DNA of 64,000 nt from Urophycis tenuis (Eukaryota; Chordata; Actinopteri; Gadiformes; Phycidae). The translations under genes were made by a program, and so were the position numbers. Below the pieces are notes generated by a model. That model saw nothing but the letters and a program-made list of their open reading frames with translations, was not told where the DNA came from and searched no databases. This document shows positions 59,187-64,000 of the stretch, piece after piece. Numbering within the stretch: position 1 is the stretch's first letter; each line of letters starts with the position of its first letter. The DNA is taken from NCBI GenBank assembly GCA_036785325.1, contig JAXIVH010000028.1, positions 5,000,946-5,064,945 on the forward strand. The letters run 5' to 3'.

Positions 59187-61229
59187 GATATTGGCGAGTG
59201 CAACTGCCTTTGATCCCCTATTCAACTACCGAGTCGTTGGATGAGGTGGGGGGGGTCATCGAGATAACTCTAACGAACCCAACCCTAACCATAGGCCTAA
59301 CCTTAGCCCTAACCCTAACTCAACCCTAACACTAACCCTTACCTTGGCCCTAATCTTAACACTAACCTCAACCCCTAACCTTAGCCTTAACACTAACCCT
59401 AACCCCTACTCTAACTCTAACCCTAACCCCTACTCTAACTCTAACCCTAAGCCTACCCTAACCTCCAACACTAACCCTACCCTAACTCTAACCTTTGCCC
59501 TAACTTTAGCCCTAACCCTAGCCTCAGCCATAACCCTAACCCTAACCTTAGCCCTAACCCTAACCTTAACCCTAACCCTAACCTTGGCCCTAACCTTAAC
59601 ACTAACCTCAAACCTAACCTTAACCCTAACCTCAGCCATAACCCTAACCCTAACCTTAGCCCTAACCCTAATTCTAGCCCTAACCCTAATCTTAACCATA
59701 ACCTTAACCCTAACCTTGGCCCTAACACTTAACCTAACCTTATCCATAACACTAACCCTAACCTCAACCCTAACCTTAACCCCAATCTCAGCCGTAACCC
59801 CAACCCTAACCTTATCCCTAACCTTAAACCTAACCCTAACCTCAGCCCTAACCTTAACCCTAACCTCAGCCCTCATCTTAACCCTAACCCCTAACCCCTA
59901 ACCTCTAACCCTAACCCTAACCTTACCCTAACCGTAACGCTAACCCTAACCCTTACTCTAACCTTAGCCCTAACCGTAACCCTAACCTTAACCCTAACCT
60001 TAACCCTAAACCGTAACCTTATACCTAACCCTAACCTCAGCCCTAACCTTAACCCTAACCGCAACCCCTCCCATTTACTTCAAACCTAACGTTAAGGTTA
60101 ACTGCTAACTCTACCCCTAAATCTACCCTAACCTTAACCTACACTTGACATATTGGAGGAAGAAGACAATTACCCAGCATGCATTTCATCCGGAAAACTT
60201 TTCACAAAAAAACCCATTACCAAAATACCTACGGCGAGAATAGACTACCCCAAGAAATTGTTGTTTTGGGTGAGGAAAGTAAGCCATTGAGTCTTCTCTA
60301 AGGTCAACTTCCTACACAATCTCTGTAGTCGCGCGGTGTATGGGGCACAGGAATTGTTATTAACAGGCTGTTCGGCATGGGGTCCTGGAGGGGCCAGGGA
60401 GGCAGTGCTTAGTCGCGGCTGGCCTTGGCCTTTCCTACCCTGGGACCGACTGGGAAGGCACCGCTGGTCGGGGCTGGTCTTGGTCTTTCCTAGGTCTGGA
60501 CACCCATCGCTGAGGATAGCTGCATTGGGGGACCGTGGAGGCAGTGCTTTGTCACGGCTGGCCTCGGTCCTTCGTGACCCCAGTTTTCTGCTAGTTCATC
60601 TGGACCCAACAGAGGACAAGAACCAAGCTCCGGCCCTGATTGGCCAAACCAGGGCTACCTAGCGGTGTTAACAACTGGTTTGTAATGGTCAGGGGGTAAG
60701 TATGTGCCCCCTCCTCTCCATAACCAAAACAATGTATCCTAAAAAGTGTTTTACTTACCTTTACTTACCTCGACGTTACCTCAACAAATGATCACTCCTA
60801 AAAAAGCTTAAACCCAATACCAATTCCATTTCGGAAACGACACACCTTGAGAATTGATCACTCTCGGGGGGGCCTCCCTTGGGTGAGGGTGTATAGTGAC
60901 AATGGCCAGAAACACCCTATGATCCCAGGGTCCACTACTGATGACGTGTCCTAATATTTCGATAGCACGTTTATACTAAAATAGAAATGGAAAAGAAAAG
61001 TCTCACTCCAGCTGTGACTCGTCTTTATTCAAATAAGTAAATATACCAATGCATTGGAAGTACCTTCAATCAAACTAGATTGACCTTCATCTTGGAACAA
61101 AGAAAACCTTTGGGAAAAGGAAAAACAAGTCTATATCTCCAAATCAGCGGTTATATCACAACAAGACAGATAACCATTTCGTTTTACTTCATTCTTGGTA
61201 ATATGGGAAAAGAGAGCTGCGGATGACTA
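59187..61229. repeat. Macrosatellite unit A13 (short type)
   Basis: A 2043-bp unit, the shortest. It lacks three hexamers near 59488 and two near 59965. Private 'ttgtaatggtcagg' near 60681 where others have 'ttgtgctggtcagg'. Confidence 0.9.
59278..60067. repeat. Degenerate telomere-like block 12
   Basis: Shortest block, with an 18-bp and a 12-bp deletion, both whole numbers of hexamers. Confidence 0.95.
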
Positions 61230-64000
61230 GATATTGGCGAGTGCAACTGCCTTTGATCCCCTATTCAACTACCGAGTCGTTGGATGAGGTGGGGGGGGGT
61301 CATCGAGATAACTCTAACGAACCTAACCGAGCCAGGGCCATCGAAAGAACGGGCTCTCTACACAACCCATTTATATTACCTTACCAACTGTTATTCACAA
61401 AACGACCACTAGATGGAGGCGATGGACCACCACTGAAGAATCAAAAGAAGGCAACCAGCCTTTAACACAAAGACTAAAAACTCACTCCAGCTGTGATCCT
61501 CTTTATCTAAATAAATAAATAAACAAAAATGAATAAATAAATAGACTAAATAAATATACAAATATAAATAAATAAATTAAATATAGATTACCTTACCAAC
61601 TATTGCAATTACCTATTATTATTATTATTACTTACCTATTAATGCAATTTCCCAACCTGGGAACAATAGAGTATTTCTATTTCTATTTCTATAACTCTTC
61701 TTCACAAAACGACCACTAGGTGGAGACGACGCACCACCAGCGAGGAATCAAAAGAGGAGGAACAACCTTGAATACAAAGATTAAAACCCACTCCAGCGGT
61801 GAGTCTCTCGATGTATTTATTTACTAAAAAAAAATATATTAAATATATATACTCCTCCCATCTCTTCTCCCCTGTCTTCCCTCATGGAAATGAGGGAGTT
61901 GGGGGAGATAGAGTGTACTAGCCCGATCCGGCGGGGGTGAGTTCAGTCCGTACAGACTGTCTCACCTTGACTCTACCTTCCTCAATCTCTAGCTCTAACT
62001 CTAACCCTAGGGATAACCTCAACCCCAACCCTAACCATAGGCCTAACCTTAGCCCTAACCCTAACTCAACCCTAACACTAACCCTTACCTTGGCCCTAAT
62101 CTTAACACTAACCTCAACCCCTAACCTTAGCCTTAACACTAACCCTAACCCCTACTCTAACTCTAACCCTAACCCCTACTCTAACTCTAACCCTAAGCCT
62201 ACCCTAACCTCCAACACTAACCCTACCCTAACTCTAACGCTAACCCTAACTCTAACCTTTGCCCTAACTTTAGCCCTAACCCTAGCCTCAGCCATAACCC
62301 TAACCCTAACCTTAGCCCTAACCCTAACCTTAACCCTAACCCTAACCTTGGCCCTAACCTTAACCCTAACCTCAAACCTAACCTTAACCCTAACCTCAGC
62401 CATAACCCTAACCCTAACCTTAGCCCTAACCCTAATTCTAGCCCTAACCCTAATCTTAACCATAACCTTAACCCTAACCTTGGCCCTAACACTTAACCTA
62501 ACCTTATCCATAACACTAACCCTAACCTCAACCCTAACCTTAACCCCAATCTCAGCCGTAACCCCAACCCTAACCTTATCCCTAACCTTAAACCTAACCC
62601 TAACCTCAGCCCTAACCTTAACCCTAACCTCAGCCCTCATCTTAACCCTAACCCCTAACCCCTAACCTCTAACCCTAACCCTAACCTTACCCTAACCGTA
62701 ACGCTAACCCTAACCCTTACTCTAACCTTAGCCCTAACCTTAGCCCTAACCGTAACCCTAACCTTAACCCTAACCTTAACCCTAAACCGTAACCTTATAC
62801 CTAACCCTAACCTCAGCCCTAACCTTAACCCTAACCGCAACCCCTCCCATTTACTTCAAACCTAACGTTAAGGTTAACTGCTAACTCTACCCCTAAATCT
62901 ACCCTAACCTTAACCTACACTTGACATATTGGAGGAAGAAGACAATTACCCAGCATGCATTTCATCCGGAAAACTTTTCACAAAAAAACCCATTACCGAA
63001 GTACCTACGGCGAGAATAGACTACCCCAAGAAATTGTTGTTTTGGGTGAGGAAAGTAAGCCATTGAGTCTTCTCTAAGGTCAACTTCCTACACAATCTCT
63101 GTAGTCGCGCGGTGTATGGGCCACAGGAATTGTTATTAACAGGCTGTTCGGCATGGGGTCCTGGAGGGGCCAGGGAGGCAGTGCTTAGTCGCGGCTGGCC
63201 TTGGCCTTTCCTACCCTGGGACCGACTGGGAAGGCACCGCTGGTCGGGGCTGGTCTTGGTCTTTCCTAGGTCTGGACACCCATCGCTGAGGATAGCTGCA
63301 TTGGGGGACCGTGGAGGCAGTGCTTTGTCACGGCTGGCCTCGGTCCTTCGTGACCCCAGTTTTCTGCTAGTTCATCTGGACCCAACAGAGGACAAGAACC
63401 AAGCTCCGGCCCTGATTGGCCAAACCAGGGCTACCTAGCGGTGTTAACAACTGGTTTGTGCTGGTCAGGGGGTAAGTATGTGCCCCCTCCTCTCCATAAC
63501 CAAAACAATGTATCCTAAAAAGTGTTTTACTTACCTTTACTTACCTCGACGTTACCTCAACAAATGATCACTCCTAAAAAAGCTTAAACCCAATACCAAT
63601 TCCATTTCGGAAACGACACACCTTGAGAATTGATCACTCTCGGGGGGGCCTCCCTCGGGTGAGGGTGTATAGTGACAATGGCCAGAAACACCCTATGATC
63701 CCAGGGTCCACTACTGATGACGTGTCCTAATATTTCGATAGCACGTTTATACTAAAATAGAAATGGAAAAGAAAAGTCTCACTCCAGCTGTGACTCGTCT
63801 TTATTCAAATAAGTAAATATACCAATGCATTGGAAGTACCTTCAATCAAACTAGATTGACCTTCATCTTGGAACAAAGAAAACCTTTGGGAAAAGGAAAA
63901 ACAAGTCTATATCTCCAAATCAGCGGTTATATCACAACAAGACAGATAACCATTTCGTTTTACTTCATTCTTGGTAATATGGGAAAAGAGAGCTGCGGAT
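61230..64000. repeat. Macrosatellite unit A14 (long type, cut by window end)
   Basis: Long unit with a 9-base G-run and the AT-rich segment at about 61320-61990, lacking only the last few bases of a full unit. GC-rich segment at about 63100-63450 with private 'atgggccacagg' near 63118. Confidence 0.9.
61991..62847. repeat. Degenerate telomere-like block 13
   Basis: Standard block with 'ccttaaccctaacctcaaacc' near 62357, in which one CACTAA variant is back to the consensus hexamer. Confidence 0.95.

Larger units (their letters stand above)
53100..64000. repeat. Family-A macrosatellite array, right copy
   Basis: Four units continuing beyond the window, collinear with the left array for the first unit and beyond. 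Unit types are long, short (with insertions), short, long. One unit holds two separate transposon insertions. Confidence 0.95.

Overview
The window is almost entirely satellite DNA from a vertebrate, most likely a teleost fish and probably from a subtelomeric or heterochromatic region. The evidence is thirteen blocks of degenerate CCCTAA/TTAGGG hexamers, an intact fish-type CR1/L2/Rex1-group LINE with a (TGATTC)n tail, other LINE 3' tails, a hAT-like non-autonomous element and long (CA)n tracts. The species cannot be fixed from the sequence. There is no bacterial-type gene organisation, and the only convincing intact coding sequence is the LINE protein.

The layout alternates between two satellite families. 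Family A (685-about 22448, and 53100-64000) is a macrosatellite. Its unit is a G-run, then an AT-rich 'long-only' segment in some units, then a telomere-like hexamer block of about 0.8 kb, a GC-rich segment and an AT-rich segment. Long units are about 2.78 kb and short units about 2.07 kb. The short form looks like a deletion of about 0.71 kb removing the AT-rich segment and the start of the hexamer block. Nine complete units lie in the left array and four in the right array. Family B (1-684 and about 22449-53099) is made of runs of a 214-bp minisatellite (2.5 to 21 copies per run) separated by ten modules of about 1 kb. Each module holds a 504-bp exon-like block with splice-site-like borders, a (CA)n/(TA)n microsatellite and a leader of about 145 bp.

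The B-to-A junction occurs twice, at 684/685 and 53099/53100. Around it the two copies are collinear at an offset of 52,415 bp and share private variants. The window therefore contains slightly more than one turn of a super-repeat of about 52.4 kb built from both satellites.

Later insertions mark single copies. A LINE of about 3.4 kb with a 1003-residue ORF on the minus strand lies inside a 214-bp unit (33635-37046). A hAT-like element of 1023 bp with an 8-bp target duplication lies in one A unit (57817-58839). A 5'-truncated LINE tail with a (GTCT)n end lies inside one telomere-like block (about 56128-56244).

Long open frames of Leu-Thr, Arg-Val or Asn-Pro dipeptides, and of Cys-Val or Tyr-Ile, are by-products of hexamer and dinucleotide repeats and are not annotated as genes. 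The exon-like blocks look like decayed pieces of a multi-exon gene or transposon-derived gene carried inside a satellite. No family name is claimed beyond a remembered, unverified resemblance. All statements come from reading the sequence; no database search was run.
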